A stretch of 22,273 bases of DNA from contig JAGLEW010000106.1 of assembly GCA_023144875.1 (NCBI GenBank), positions 1-22,273 on the forward strand. Direction: 5' to 3'. Below the pieces are notes generated by a model. The model was not told the DNA's origin. It did not search any database and saw nothing but the letters and a program-made list of their open reading frames with translations. The DNA comes from Methylococcales bacterium (GTDB taxonomy: Bacteria > Pseudomonadota > Gammaproteobacteria > Methylococcales > Methylomonadaceae). Positions within the stretch are counted from its first letter, which is position 1. Every line of letters starts with the position of its first letter. Shown piece by piece: positions 1-8,228 of the stretch. A program made the translations under genes and the position numbers.

Positions 1-1814
1 AACACCATATCAGAAATATTGCAATTATTGCCCACGTTGACCACGGTAAAACAACGTTAGTTGACAAATTATTAGAACAATCAGGTACTTTTTCTGAGCA
101 TGAGCAGTTAGGTGAAAGAATGATGGATTCTAATGATCTTGAAAAAGAACGTGGGATTACCATTCTGGCAAAAAATACGGCTATTGATTGGAATGGCTAT
201 CACATTAATATTGTTGATACACCAGGACATGCTGATTTTGGCGGTGAAGTGGAACGAGTGTTGTCGATGGTGGATTCGGTCTTATTGTTGGTTGATGCAG
301 TGGATGGCCCTATGCCGCAAACACGATTTGTGACCCAAAAAGCCTTTGCGTTAGGTTTAAAGCCGATTGTGGTCATTAATAAAGTAGATCGTCCTAGCGC
401 TCGTCCTGAATGGGTTGTGGATCAAACTTTTGATTTATTTGATCGTCTAGGCGCGACCGATGAACAGTTGGATTTTCCGATTGTGTATACTTCAGCACTC
501 AATGGCTATGCCAGTTTAGACAGTGAAAGTAGAGGCGGGGATATGACCCCTTTATTTGAAACCATTGTTGAGAAAGTAAGCCCTCCCAAAGGTGACCCTG
601 ATGCCGATTTTCAAATGCAGGTGATTAGCTTAGATTATAACTCTTATGTTGGTGTGATTGGTGTTGGGCGTATTCAGCGAGGTCGAGTTAAAACCAATAT
701 GCCATTGACGTTGATCAATCGTGAAGGGGGCGTTCGAAATGTACGAATGCAACAAATATTTGGCTTTAATGGCTTGGATCGAGTTGAAGTGAAAGAAGCG
801 ACAGCAGGTGATATTATTGCGTTTACAGGGATTGATAAACTCGATATTTCAGATACACTTTGTCACCCTGATAGTCCTGAAGCGTTACCGCCATTATTAG
901 TGGATGAGCCGACGGTTAGCATGACCTTTCAAGTGAATACGTCACCGTTTGCAGGTCGTGAAGGTAAATATGTCACTTCACGGCAAATTCGTGAACGTTT
1001 AGATAAAGAATTACAGCACAATGTGGCGTTGCAGGTCGAAGACACTAATGATGCGGATAAATTTAAAGTATCTGGTCGTGGCGAACTTCATTTGGCGATT
1101 TTAATCGAAAATATGCGTCGTGAAGGTTTTGAGATGGGCGTATCACGTCCTGAAGTGGTGTTACGAGAAATAGATGGCAAATTATGTGAACCCTTTGAAG
1201 TTGTCACGATTGAAGTGGAAGAAATTCATCAAGGTGCGGTGATGGAGCGCTTAGGTGAACGTAAAGGCGATTTACAAAATATGGTGCCCGATGGTAATGG
1301 TCGTATACGGCTTGAATATATCATGCCATCACGTGGGTTGATTGGATTTCAAACCGAATTTATGACCACTACCTCAGGATCAGGGTTGTTGTATCATGTA
1401 TTCGATCATTACGCTGAAATGAAATCAGGTGAAGTGGGCTTACGAAATCGAGGTGTTTTAATTTCAATGGCGAAAGGGAAAGCGGTGGATTATTCCTTAT
1501 TTCCTTTGCAAGCACGGGGGGAATTATTAGTGGTCAATGGTGATGAAATTTATGAAGGCATGTTAGTTGGCATTCATTCTCGTACCAATGATTTAGTCGT
1601 GAACCCAACCAAACCAAAACCGTTAACCAATGTTCGAGCGTCTGGAACGGATGAGAGCATAAGTTGTGCTAAAATTCAAAAAATGACGCTAGAACAAGCG
1701 CTTGAGTTTATTGCTGAAGATGAGTTGGTTGAAGTGACACCTAGTTCGATTCGCTTGCGTAAATTATTGTTAACTGAAAATGAACGCAAACGTTTTTCAC
1801 GCGAAGCCGCTTAA
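1..1814 (+). CDS. typA: Ribosome-associated GTPase TypA/BipA (5' end cut by window)
   Basis: Translational GTPase of the EF-G/LepA superfamily. It binds the ribosome and acts in 50S assembly and in stress or cold adaptation. The open frame is already running at base 3 (HHIRNIAIIAHVDHGKTT), so only the first few codons are missing. Seen: the G1 loop AHVDHGKT at bases 30-53, the ERGITI switch region, the DTPGHADFGGEVERV G3 segment, and the NKVDRP G4 motif. Domain II, the domain V-like part and the BipA-specific C-terminal domain (MPSRGLIGFQTEF, NPTKPKPLTNVR) follow. About 604 codons are visible, the usual BipA length. An internal ATG at 120 begins inside the GTPase domain and is not the start. 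The gene faces metG across a shared terminator. Confidence 0.96.
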   Translation, partial: HHIRNIAIIAHVDHGKTTLVDKLLEQSGTFSEHEQLGERMMDSNDLEKERGITILAKNTAIDWNGYHINIVDTPGHADFGGEVERVLSMVDSVLLLVDAVDGPMPQTRFVTQKAFALGLKPIVVINKVDRPSARPEWVVDQTFDLFDRLGATDEQLDFPIVYTSALNGYASLDSESRGGDMTPLFETIVEKVSPPKGDPDADFQMQVISLDYNSYVGVIGVGRIQRGRVKTNMPLTLINREGGVRNVRMQQIFGFNGLDRVEVKEATAGDIIAFTGIDKLDISDTLCHPDSPEALPPLLVDEPTVSMTFQVNTSPFAGREGKYVTSRQIRERLDKELQHNVALQVEDTNDADKFKVSGRGELHLAILIENMRREGFEMGVSRPEVVLREIDGKLCEPFEVVTIEVEEIHQGAVMERLGERKGDLQNMVPDGNGRIRLEYIMPSRGLIGFQTEFMTTTSGSGLLYHVFDHYAEMKSGEVGLRNRGVLISMAKGKAVDYSLFPLQARGELLVVNGDEIYEGMLVGIHSRTNDLVVNPTKPKPLTNVRASGTDESISCAKIQKMTLEQALEFIAEDELVEVTPSSIRLRKLLLTENERKRFSREAA

Positions 1815-1823
1815 ATAAAAAAT

Positions 1824-1857
1824 AGCCGTGTAGACCTTGCTCTACACGGCTTTCTTT
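1824..1857. terminator. Two-way intrinsic terminator between typA and metG
   Basis: A perfect 11-bp stem, AGCCGTGTAGA (1824-1834) with TCTACACGGCT (1841-1851), closes a 6-base loop. A T-rich run follows it on the plus strand. An A-rich run precedes it (1814-1823), which reads as a U-tract on the minus strand. The hairpin lies between the two converging stop codons, so it can end both transcripts. Confidence 0.92.
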
Positions 1858-1862
1858 CACCA

Positions 1863-3884
1863 TTATTTCACCCGAATTCCTGCTACTGCGCCCTCATCAG
1901 GGCTTAATATCCATAAATCTTTTCCACCCATGCCTGCGGCTAATACCATTCCCTCTGAGACACCAAAACGCATTTTACGGGGTTTTAAATTTGCTACCAC
2001 TACGGTGAGCTTGCCTTTTAAATCGTCGGGTGAATACGCTGATTTTATACCTGCAATCACATTAAGTTTACCATCACCAATATCAACCGTTAATTGCAAT
2101 AATTTATCAGCCCCTTTAACGGATTCGGCATTAACAATTTTTGCGATTCGTAAATCAATTTTGGCAAAATCTTCAAATTCAATTTCATTGGCAATCGGTT
2201 CAAACTGTTTTGTTGGTACTTTTGTGGTTACTTTTTCTAAGTTTGCTTTGGATGCTTCAATAATTTTCTCTATTTTATCGGCTTCTACACGCGTCATTAA
2301 GGGTTTAAACGCCTTAATTTTATGGGATAATAACGGTTGTAAATGATCAACCCAGCCTTGAGGCTCACTATTTAAAAAAGTTTCTGCTTGAATGGCTAAG
2401 TTGGGAATCACAGGTTTTAAATAAACCATGAGAAGTCGAAATAAATTAAGCCCAACGGAACAAGTTTCATGCAATTCTTGCGATCTATGGTCTTCTTTAG
2501 CAATAATCCACGGTTTCTTTTCATCAATATATTGGTTGGCTTTATCGGCTAATGCCATAATTTCGCGCATGGCTTTCGAAAATTCACGATTTTCATAACG
2601 GTTGGCAATTGATTCGTTGGCATCAATAAAAGTTTGAAATAATTCAGGCTCGCTGCACTTTTCCGATAAATTTCCCTCAAAACGTTTTTTAATAAAACCA
2701 CTGCAACGGCTGGCAATATTAACCACTTTCCCGACTAAGTCTGAATTGACTCGTTGGCTAAAATCTTCAAAATTTAAATCAATGTCTTCTAAATTATTAC
2801 TTAATTTAGCCGCAAAGTAATATCGTAAATATTCAGGGTTTAAATGTTCTAAATAGGTACGTGCGGTAATAAAGGTGCCCCGTGATTTCGACATTTTTTC
2901 GCCATTAACGGTTAAAAAACCGTGTGCAAAAACGGCACTGGGTTTTCTAAAATTAGCACCTGTTAAGATGGCAGGCCAAAAAAGAGCGTGAAAATAAATA
3001 ATATCTTTCCCTATAAAATGATAAAGCTCTGTTGTGGCGTCTTTCCCCCAAAATTCATCAAAATTTAAATTTTCAGTAGTGCAAAAATTTTTAAAACTGG
3101 CGATATAACCAATGGGTGCATCTAGCCACACATAAAAATATTTACCTGGTGCATCAGGAATTTCAAAACCAAAATAAGGCGCGTCACGCGAAATATCCCA
3201 TTGTTTTAATCCGCCTTGTAACCATTCTGCCAATTTATTAGACACTTCTGTTTGTAAATTACCGTGTTCAGTCGTCCATTGTTGTAACATTTCAGTAAAG
3301 TGGGGCAGCTCAAAGAAATAATGTTCAGATTCTTTTTCAATGGGTTTTGCGCCTGAAATCGCTGAGATGGCATTTTTTAAATCCGTTGGGGCATAAGTGG
3401 CACTGCATTTTTCACAGCCATCCCCATATTGTTCTTGCGCACCGCATTTAGGGCAATCGCCTTTAATAAACCGATCCGATAAAAACATTTCTTTTTCAGG
3501 GTCATAGGCTTGCGTGATGGTTCGAGTTGAAATGTGACCTGCGGTTTTTAATCGTTGATAAATCAAACGGGATAATTCTTGATTCTCTTTAGAATGCGTA
3601 GTGTGATAATGATCAAACTTTACATGGAAGTCTGCAAAGTCAGCACGGTGCTGTGTTTCAATATTCTTAATTAATGTTTCAGGGGTTATGCCCTCACTCT
3701 CGGCTCTTAGCATAATCGGGGTGCCGTGGGTGTCATCCGCACACAGATAATAACACTGATGTCCGCGTTGTTTTTGAAAACGTGTCCAAATATCCGTCTG
3801 AATATATTCGACTAAATGGCCTATATGAATAGGGCCATTGGCATAGGGGAGGGCACTGGTAGCAAGGATTTTTCGTTTTTTCAT
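1863..3884 (-). CDS. metG: Methionyl-tRNA synthetase
   Basis: Class I aminoacyl-tRNA synthetase charging tRNA-Met in the cytoplasm. Seen: the HIGH signature (HIGH at residues 20-23, after SALPYANGPI), a zinc-binding knuckle with CPKC and CEKC pairs near residues 145-161, the KMSKS loop (GEKMSKSRG, about residue 330), and a C-terminal Trbp111-like tRNA-binding/dimer domain (DFAKIDLRIAKI, LKPRKMRFGVSEGM). At 673 residues it matches the E. coli enzyme (677). The frame is open 18 codons further upstream to an ATG at 3938, but I chose 3884 because MKKRKILATSALPYANG is the family N-terminus. Neither ATG has a strong Shine-Dalgarno sequence. Downstream it shares a terminator with typA. Confidence 0.97.
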   Translation of the reverse strand: MKKRKILATSALPYANGPIHIGHLVEYIQTDIWTRFQKQRGHQCYYLCADDTHGTPIMLRAESEGITPETLIKNIETQHRADFADFHVKFDHYHTTHSKENQELSRLIYQRLKTAGHISTRTITQAYDPEKEMFLSDRFIKGDCPKCGAQEQYGDGCEKCSATYAPTDLKNAISAISGAKPIEKESEHYFFELPHFTEMLQQWTTEHGNLQTEVSNKLAEWLQGGLKQWDISRDAPYFGFEIPDAPGKYFYVWLDAPIGYIASFKNFCTTENLNFDEFWGKDATTELYHFIGKDIIYFHALFWPAILTGANFRKPSAVFAHGFLTVNGEKMSKSRGTFITARTYLEHLNPEYLRYYFAAKLSNNLEDIDLNFEDFSQRVNSDLVGKVVNIASRCSGFIKKRFEGNLSEKCSEPELFQTFIDANESIANRYENREFSKAMREIMALADKANQYIDEKKPWIIAKEDHRSQELHETCSVGLNLFRLLMVYLKPVIPNLAIQAETFLNSEPQGWVDHLQPLLSHKIKAFKPLMTRVEADKIEKIIEASKANLEKVTTKVPTKQFEPIANEIEFEDFAKIDLRIAKIVNAESVKGADKLLQLTVDIGDGKLNVIAGIKSAYSPDDLKGKLTVVVANLKPRKMRFGVSEGMVLAAGMGGKDLWILSPDEGAVAGIRVK

Positions 3885-3969
3885 AAATAATGGGGTACTA
3901 AGAGAAATAAATAGTAAAACAAGTAGGTATTGTCGCATAAAATAATAAAACTTACTGTATTAGCCTTCT

Positions 3970-3998
3970 ATTATATATAAGGTATAAAAGCGTTTAAC
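3970..3998 (-). promoter_or_regulatory. Possible metG promoter
   Basis: On the minus strand, a perfect TATAAT (3975-3970) is preceded, 17 bases upstream, by GTTAAA (3998-3993), a weak -35. This predicts a start of transcription near 3963 and a leader of about 80 bases before the metG ATG at 3884. The region is very A+T-rich, so chance matches are likely. Confidence 0.35.
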
Positions 3999-4075
3999 GT
4001 CGCTTTATTTCAGGGAAAAATTAAAAGAATGATAAATATGTTTACAGCCTTTATTAAATAACGGATAATATTTTA

Positions 4076-4091
4076 CGTGATATATTTCACA
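4076..4091. promoter_or_regulatory. CRP-like binding palindrome upstream of the VPLPA-CTERM gene
   Basis: CGTGA-TATATT-TCACA matches the CRP/Vfr consensus TGTGA-N6-TCACA at 9 of 10 arm positions, with A/T-rich flanks. Its centre (4083.5) lies 52 bases upstream of the centre of a TAAAAT -10 candidate, which is the distance expected for a class I site near -61.5. Binding is inferred from the motif only. Confidence 0.45.
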
Positions 4092-4108
4092 TTAAAAAAA
4101 AGCAGTCA

Positions 4109-4138
4109 TTGCTTGGTTTGCACTGAATGTCTTAAAAT
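4109..4138 (+). promoter_or_regulatory. Possible promoter of the VPLPA-CTERM gene
   Basis: TTGCTT (4109-4114), an 18-base spacer and TAAAAT (4133-4138, five of six consensus bases) form a weak sigma-70 promoter. Predicted transcription start is near 4145, giving a leader of about 78 bases. A weak -35 would fit an activated promoter with the CRP-like site just upstream. Confidence 0.35.
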
Positions 4139-4222
4139 TAAGCCACGTTTTATAGAACTTATTTTTAAATCTAAGGTTTGAAAAAGTTGTATAAAATATT
4201 TTAATTTACATAAGGGAAAGTT

Positions 4223-4945
4223 ATGAAAAATTTAATTCTGAGCGTTGCTACTGTTGCAACATTATCTATTGGTTCTTACGCATCGGCTGCTGGTATTGTT
4301 ATTGATACGTTTAATGATCCTAACATTGATTATTATGCCGTTAATTCAGGAACACCTACAAGTTCAGGCTCTAAAGCGGTTGCAGGTGTTATCGGTACGC
4401 ATCGTACAACAAAAGTTGATCATGTTTCAGGGCCTTTAGGCGGAAACAGCGCGATTGTGCAAGGGCTATTTAGTTACAGTTCAGATACTTTCACTAAAAT
4501 TAAAAGTAAAACAACGTGGGATTCTAATGGTGCTGGTTTGGGCGGCGTTGATTTAACACAAGGGAATGCTTTAACAGCACAAGGTTTTAAGCTTAATATT
4601 GTCAGTATTGATCAAGGTATGATTGATTTAACCTTTAGTGTAAGAGATTCGGATGGGGATCAGGACAGTGTTACCGTAAGTGGTTTAGGTCAGGGATTAC
4701 AATATGTTTTATTTAGCCAGTTTACTAATTTAGCACTTGATTTTACCTCAATTCAGTCTATTTCAATGGGCGTTACTCAATTATCAAGTGCATCTGATTT
4801 AGCCATTGATTTTTTTGAAGCCGATGCGATTCCTCCTAGCTTAACAACCCCGCTTCCTGCGGCTGTTTTCTTATTTGGATCAGGCTTAATGGGTTTAGTT
4901 GGTATTTCAAAACGTAAAAAAATTAAAGAGGCTTTTACCGCTTAA
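4223..4945 (+). CDS. Secreted VPLPA-CTERM (exosortase-sorted) protein of unknown function
   Basis: A 240-residue exported protein. Seen: an N-terminal signal peptide (residues 1-22, ending ASA) and a serine/glycine/aspartate-rich, probably beta-strand body (25-205). The C-terminal sorting signal has a TPLPA motif (209-213), a hydrophobic helix (214-228) and a basic KRKK cluster (230-233). This arrangement defines the VPLPA subclass of PEP-CTERM substrates, which are cleaved by exosortase and usually end up in the outer envelope or extracellular matrix. The body has no domain I recognise. AAGGGA lies 7 bases before the ATG. No exosortase or exopolysaccharide gene is nearby, so it is an orphan substrate. 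A strong terminator follows, so it is probably monocistronic. Confidence 0.85.
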   Translation: MKNLILSVATVATLSIGSYASAAGIVIDTFNDPNIDYYAVNSGTPTSSGSKAVAGVIGTHRTTKVDHVSGPLGGNSAIVQGLFSYSSDTFTKIKSKTTWDSNGAGLGGVDLTQGNALTAQGFKLNIVSIDQGMIDLTFSVRDSDGDQDSVTVSGLGQGLQYVLFSQFTNLALDFTSIQSISMGVTQLSSASDLAIDFFEADAIPPSLTTPLPAAVFLFGSGLMGLVGISKRKKIKEAFTA

Positions 4946-4983
4946 ACGCTTCTACCATAGATAATCTATAAACAAAAAAGATT

Positions 4984-5018
4984 AGCCTCAAGTTTTTAAA
5001 AGCTTGGGGCTTTTTGTT
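4984..5018. terminator. Two-way terminator between the VPLPA-CTERM gene and the lyase gene
   Basis: AGCCTCAAG (4984-4992) pairs with CTTGGGGCT (5003-5011), with one T-G wobble, and TTTTTGTTT follows. AAACAAAAAAG upstream gives a U-tract on the minus strand. The minus-strand gene's stop codon starts at 5020, right at the edge, so the hairpin serves both converging genes. Confidence 0.88.
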
Positions 5019-5896
5019 TAGATAAGTCCGTAAATCTGGTGCCGTTTAATAATACTATTTGCCCAAATTTTATGAGTGGCAATTTCACACATAGAATCGT
5101 TCATCTTAAAAACAGCCTTCGCATTTTTTTCTAAAATTGCATTGGCTACGCCTAAATCTTCCTGCTTGACCCGATAACATGATTCAATTTCCATAATTTG
5201 CTGTGGATGAATCGCTGTTTTTCCAATTAAACCACAGCTAATATCATGTTGTGTTTCTTGTTGAAGTAAATAATGATTATTTAAATGTTCAAAAACAGGG
5301 GCAGTCAACTCAAAACCATAAGGTTTGAAGGTGTTAATTAATTGATAAATGACTTGGCCTAATGAGGTTTCGTATAACGTAATTTCTTGCGCGCGCCGTA
5401 AACCTAAATGTTGTAGTAAGTCATTACCACCAATGCGTAAAGCTAATATTTCATTGTGATAATTTTTTGAAATTAAATAATCGCGTAAATACGCCATTTT
5501 TGCTTGTTCAAAAACCGACTTTGTTTCCAATGTTGGCATATTTTTAAAGCCTTTTCCTGCGACTAATGAAAAATAGGCTTCGGTATTATTTAAATCAAGC
5601 TTTGGAAAAACAAAACCTGTAATGCGATCAATTGCAGGTAAAGCTAATAATTTTTGTAAAATTTGAGGGTTACGGACACGAATAAAATGCAGTCTATGGC
5701 TGTTTAATTTTAATTGTGGCAATAACACGCGAATGCGATTGAGCGCTTGATCTAAATCTTCATTGTGAATTGAATCTTCAGTGCAAAATACCATTGAGCG
5801 TAACTGTGGATATTTATCACCATTGGCAATTTCGACCAAATTATCTTTAATGGCAGGGATATATAAGGTCGCTCCTAGTTGCATGGCTTCAATCAT
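5018..5896 (-). CDS. HpcH/HpaI-citrate lyase-like TIM-barrel C-C bond lyase (Ter-associated type)
   Basis: A 292-residue protein of the TIM-barrel C-C bond lyase superfamily that includes HpcH/HpaI aldolases and citrate lyase beta. Seen: VFCTEDSI (36-43) with the conserved acidic residues, HFIRVRNP (arginine strand), FVFPKLD, LETKSVFEQ (the metal-binding glutamate strand), LRIGGNDLL, and IGKTAIHPQQI near the C-terminus, a hallmark of the family. The closest described group is the lyase found in tellurium-resistance (Ter) clusters next to PRTase and PELOTA proteins, and that is the context here. Its ATG overlaps the upstream gene's end by 8 bases (ATGATTGA) with AAAGAG before it, implying translational coupling. 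Substrate unknown. The published Ter model proposes synthesis of a nucleoside-like metabolite, not tested here. Confidence 0.8.
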   Translation of the reverse strand: MIEAMQLGATLYIPAIKDNLVEIANGDKYPQLRSMVFCTEDSIHNEDLDQALNRIRVLLPQLKLNSHRLHFIRVRNPQILQKLLALPAIDRITGFVFPKLDLNNTEAYFSLVAGKGFKNMPTLETKSVFEQAKMAYLRDYLISKNYHNEILALRIGGNDLLQHLGLRRAQEITLYETSLGQVIYQLINTFKPYGFELTAPVFEHLNNHYLLQQETQHDISCGLIGKTAIHPQQIMEIESCYRVKQEDLGVANAILEKNAKAVFKMNDSMCEIATHKIWANSIIKRHQIYGLI

Positions 5897-6992
5897 TTAT
5901 CATCTCTTTAATAATCGCGGTTGCTTGATAGGGCATTTGTGGGTTTTCAATCATGGTAATTTGTTTTTCCTCGGCCAAAAGTGAGAGGTGTTGTGTCTGT
6001 GATCCGTGTCTGTTTTTTAAGATAAGACAATCGGGAACACGACGTAATAACACACGTGTTGCTTCACCAATACCAGGTTTAATAAGATTAATATTTTGGA
6101 TGTTATAGGTTTTTTTTATCTGTTGAATAAAGAGACTGGATTGTTGTTGTGTTTGTGTTTTTAAGTTAGCAGCCTTATCAGGCTTGAAATTTTTTTGGGT
6201 AGACATTAGCTTTTCATCAACGACTATCATAGTTTGATCAACAAACCAACGGCTTAAGTCGGTGGCTAAAAAGTGTTGATAATAAAGGCAACCGTGAAAA
6301 TCGCCTGTACTAATGTATTTTTTATTTAAAATAGAGCGACTAATAAGCCCTGAAACAATTGAATTTAACAAACTTGATGGGATGAGATAATCATCAAAAC
6401 TAGCAGTAACGGCCGCGACCCCTGCAATATCATTAAGAACATATAAATCAGGACTAATGGCTGTGTGAAATTGTTGGTTAAATGCGAGAACACTTTGGTG
6501 TAATTCTTGAGTAATAACCCCTTTGCCTGTCCATCCATCAATAAAGGTGAAGCCTTCAACATTTGCATGATGATCTAAAATATATTGTAGGGCATTATAA
6601 TCAATGCCTCGGTCACGGATAATCGAAATGGAATAATGCTGGCATTGGCGTTTAAAATAGCGTTGTAAGATTCGTTTTAATAATACCCCGATGGGAGTTC
6701 CTGCACGGGCGAGAGAAATTAAGACAATTTCACCTTGTTTTCGCTGATTAATTTCAAGTGCTAATGTGATTAAATCATGCGCTAACTGAGGTTTATTTTG
6801 TGTAAACGTAGCATGAAATAACGCTAAATACGCTGATGAGGGTAAAGACTCATGGGTAATCATTTCACTGTAATGATAATTTTTTTGCTGAATTAAACGT
6901 TCTTTTTCCCACAATGAGGTGCTTTCGACCTCAATAGGTTTTAATAAAAAATGAACATCTTCGGGTGCGTAACTCCCTGAAAAAATTGACAT
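5889..6992 (-). CDS. StiP/PRTase-like stress protein with C-terminal PELOTA domain
   Basis: A 367-residue protein. Residues 1-260 match the StiP (PRTase_1) family found in Ter stress clusters. Seen: MSIFSGSYAPEDVHFLL at the N-terminus, VLISLARAGTPIG (90-102), ISIIRDRGIDYNAL (122-135), FIDGWTGKGVIT (150-161, in the place of the PRPP-binding loop of phosphoribosyltransferases), NDIAGVAA (187-194), and STGDFHGCLYY (228-238), whose cysteine led to the alternative name 'cysteine protease StiP'. Residues about 285-365 look like the PELOTA RNA-binding domain (LIKPGIGEATRVLLRRVPDC, MIENPQMPYQA). The fusion and the lyase partner match Ter-cluster biosynthetic genes, but no terD, ATP-grasp or HAD gene is in view. 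GGAA lies 8 bases before the ATG. Confidence 0.8.
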   Translation of the reverse strand: MSIFSGSYAPEDVHFLLKPIEVESTSLWEKERLIQQKNYHYSEMITHESLPSSAYLALFHATFTQNKPQLAHDLITLALEINQRKQGEIVLISLARAGTPIGVLLKRILQRYFKRQCQHYSISIIRDRGIDYNALQYILDHHANVEGFTFIDGWTGKGVITQELHQSVLAFNQQFHTAISPDLYVLNDIAGVAAVTASFDDYLIPSSLLNSIVSGLISRSILNKKYISTGDFHGCLYYQHFLATDLSRWFVDQTMIVVDEKLMSTQKNFKPDKAANLKTQTQQQSSLFIQQIKKTYNIQNINLIKPGIGEATRVLLRRVPDCLILKNRHGSQTQHLSLLAEEKQITMIENPQMPYQATAIIKEMIND

Positions 6993-7018
6993 AAAATATT
7001 CCGATTAAAAAAAGTATA

Positions 7019-7069
7019 AAAAAAACTGGGATTTAAGCCACAAGCTTATATTCCTAGAAAAAAACTGGG
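7019..7069 (+). repeat. Two copies of AAAAAAACTGGG in a divergent promoter region
   Basis: The 12-mer occurs at 7019-7030 and 7058-7069, 39 bases apart in the same orientation, between the divergent StiP and mrp genes. The first copy abuts a minus-strand TATACT and the second sits just before a plus-strand TATTAT (7071-7076). It may be a pair of operator sites or a chance repeat in A-rich sequence. Confidence 0.3.
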
Positions 7070-7100
7070 TTATTATAGGTGTTTAAATTATTTTGGAGCA

Positions 7101-8192
7101 ATGATGGCAACGCTGGATAAAAATGCGGTAAACAACTTACTTAAAACCTTTATTGACCCACATTCTGACAAGGATTTGGTCAGTGCGGGCAATGTGTTAA
7201 AAATTGAAATTATTGACCAAAAAATTCATCTTACACTACGCTTGGGCTACCCTGCAAAAAATTATATCGCTGCCTTAAAAAGCACACTTACAGCGCATTT
7301 ACGTCATTTGGTTAAAGAAAGTTGTCATATTTTAATTGAGGTTGAAACAAGAATCGTTTCGCATGCGGTACAGCAAGCTTTAAAACCGCTGGATAATATA
7401 AAAAATATTATTGCGGTTGCTTCTGGAAAAGGAGGAGTGGGAAAATCGACAACATCGGTTAATTTAGCGCTGGCATTAGCGTCTGAAGGTGCGAATGTTG
7501 GAATTTTAGATGCGGATATTTATGGGCCAAGTATTCCCATGATGTTGGGCTTATCAGGTCATCCTGACAGTGAGGATGGTAAAACCATGTTGCCAAAAAT
7601 GGGTTACGGTATCCAGACCAATTCGATCGGTTATTTAATAGATCAAGAGCAGCCGATGATTTGGCGAGGCCCTATGGTTACCAGTGCATTGCAGCAATTA
7701 TTAAAAGATACTCAATGGAATGAGTTAGATTATTTAATTGTGGATCTACCGCCAGGGACAGGGGATATTCAATTGACATTATCGCAACAAATTCCTGTTA
7801 GTGGGGCGGTGATCGTGACCACACCACAAGATATTGCGTTGTTAGATGCTCAGCGAGGGCTTGGTATGTTTGAAAAAGTCAGCGTTTCAGTGTTGGGTAT
7901 TGTTGAAAATATGAGCACACATATTTGCAGTGAATGTGGGCATGAAGAGGCTATTTTTGGGCAAGGTGGTGGTCAAATAATGGCAAAGAAAAACAGTACT
8001 GAATTTTTAGGGTCACTGCCATTAGACATTCATATTCGTCAATTGTCAGACGCAGGAAAACCATGTGTGGTTGCAGACCCTGATAGTGCTATCACCCAAT
8101 CTTATCAGAAAATTGCGCGTAAAATGACGGCGAAACTGGCCTTAAAAACCAAAGACTTTAAAAATAAATTTCCCAATATTGTCGTTGAATAG
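7101..8192 (+). CDS. apbC: Mrp/ApbC-type iron-sulfur carrier ATPase
   Basis: A P-loop ATPase of the Mrp/Nbp35 family that binds and transfers [4Fe-4S] clusters to apoproteins in the cytoplasm. Seen: an N-terminal MIP18/DUF59-like domain (1-90); the deviant Walker A motif GKGGVGKST (109-117); GILDADIYGPSIP (A' region); IVDLPPGTGDIQLTL (Walker B/switch II); and the C-S-E-C cluster-binding pair (C276, C279) in HICSECGHEEAIFGQGGG. Length 363-364 is normal. GGAG at 7095-7098 is only 2 bases from the first ATG but 5 from the second (7104), so the true start may be 7104. It heads a probable operon with the globin and flavoprotein genes. No strong promoter is visible beyond TATTAT at 7071. Confidence 0.94.
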   Translation: MMATLDKNAVNNLLKTFIDPHSDKDLVSAGNVLKIEIIDQKIHLTLRLGYPAKNYIAALKSTLTAHLRHLVKESCHILIEVETRIVSHAVQQALKPLDNIKNIIAVASGKGGVGKSTTSVNLALALASEGANVGILDADIYGPSIPMMLGLSGHPDSEDGKTMLPKMGYGIQTNSIGYLIDQEQPMIWRGPMVTSALQQLLKDTQWNELDYLIVDLPPGTGDIQLTLSQQIPVSGAVIVTTPQDIALLDAQRGLGMFEKVSVSVLGIVENMSTHICSECGHEEAIFGQGGGQIMAKKNSTEFLGSLPLDIHIRQLSDAGKPCVVADPDSAITQSYQKIARKMTAKLALKTKDFKNKFPNIVVE

Positions 8193-8228
8193 CATCAACG
8201 GTTGTATTTTACTTAAAAAACTATTCTT

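Larger units (their letters stand above)
3885..4222. other. Divergent intergenic region between metG and the VPLPA-CTERM gene
   Basis: This 338-base, A+T-rich region separates two divergent genes. It holds a possible metG promoter (minus strand), an AAAGCG/CGCTTT inverted repeat near 3986-4005 overlapping that promoter's -35 side, a CRP-like palindrome at 4076-4091, and a possible plus-strand promoter at 4109-4138. I see no RNA gene and no credible small ORF with a ribosome-binding site. Confidence 0.6.

Noticed and set aside
1837..2346. A 169-residue plus-strand ORF antisense to metG
   Set aside because: Lies wholly inside a confident metG frame, has no ribosome-binding site and no recognisable motif; a shadow frame.
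3885..3938. An 18-codon upstream extension of metG that looks like a signal peptide (starts MRQYLLVLLF)
   Set aside because: No ribosome-binding site, and the cytoplasmic family starts at MKKRKILATSALPYANG; the extension lies in leader sequence.
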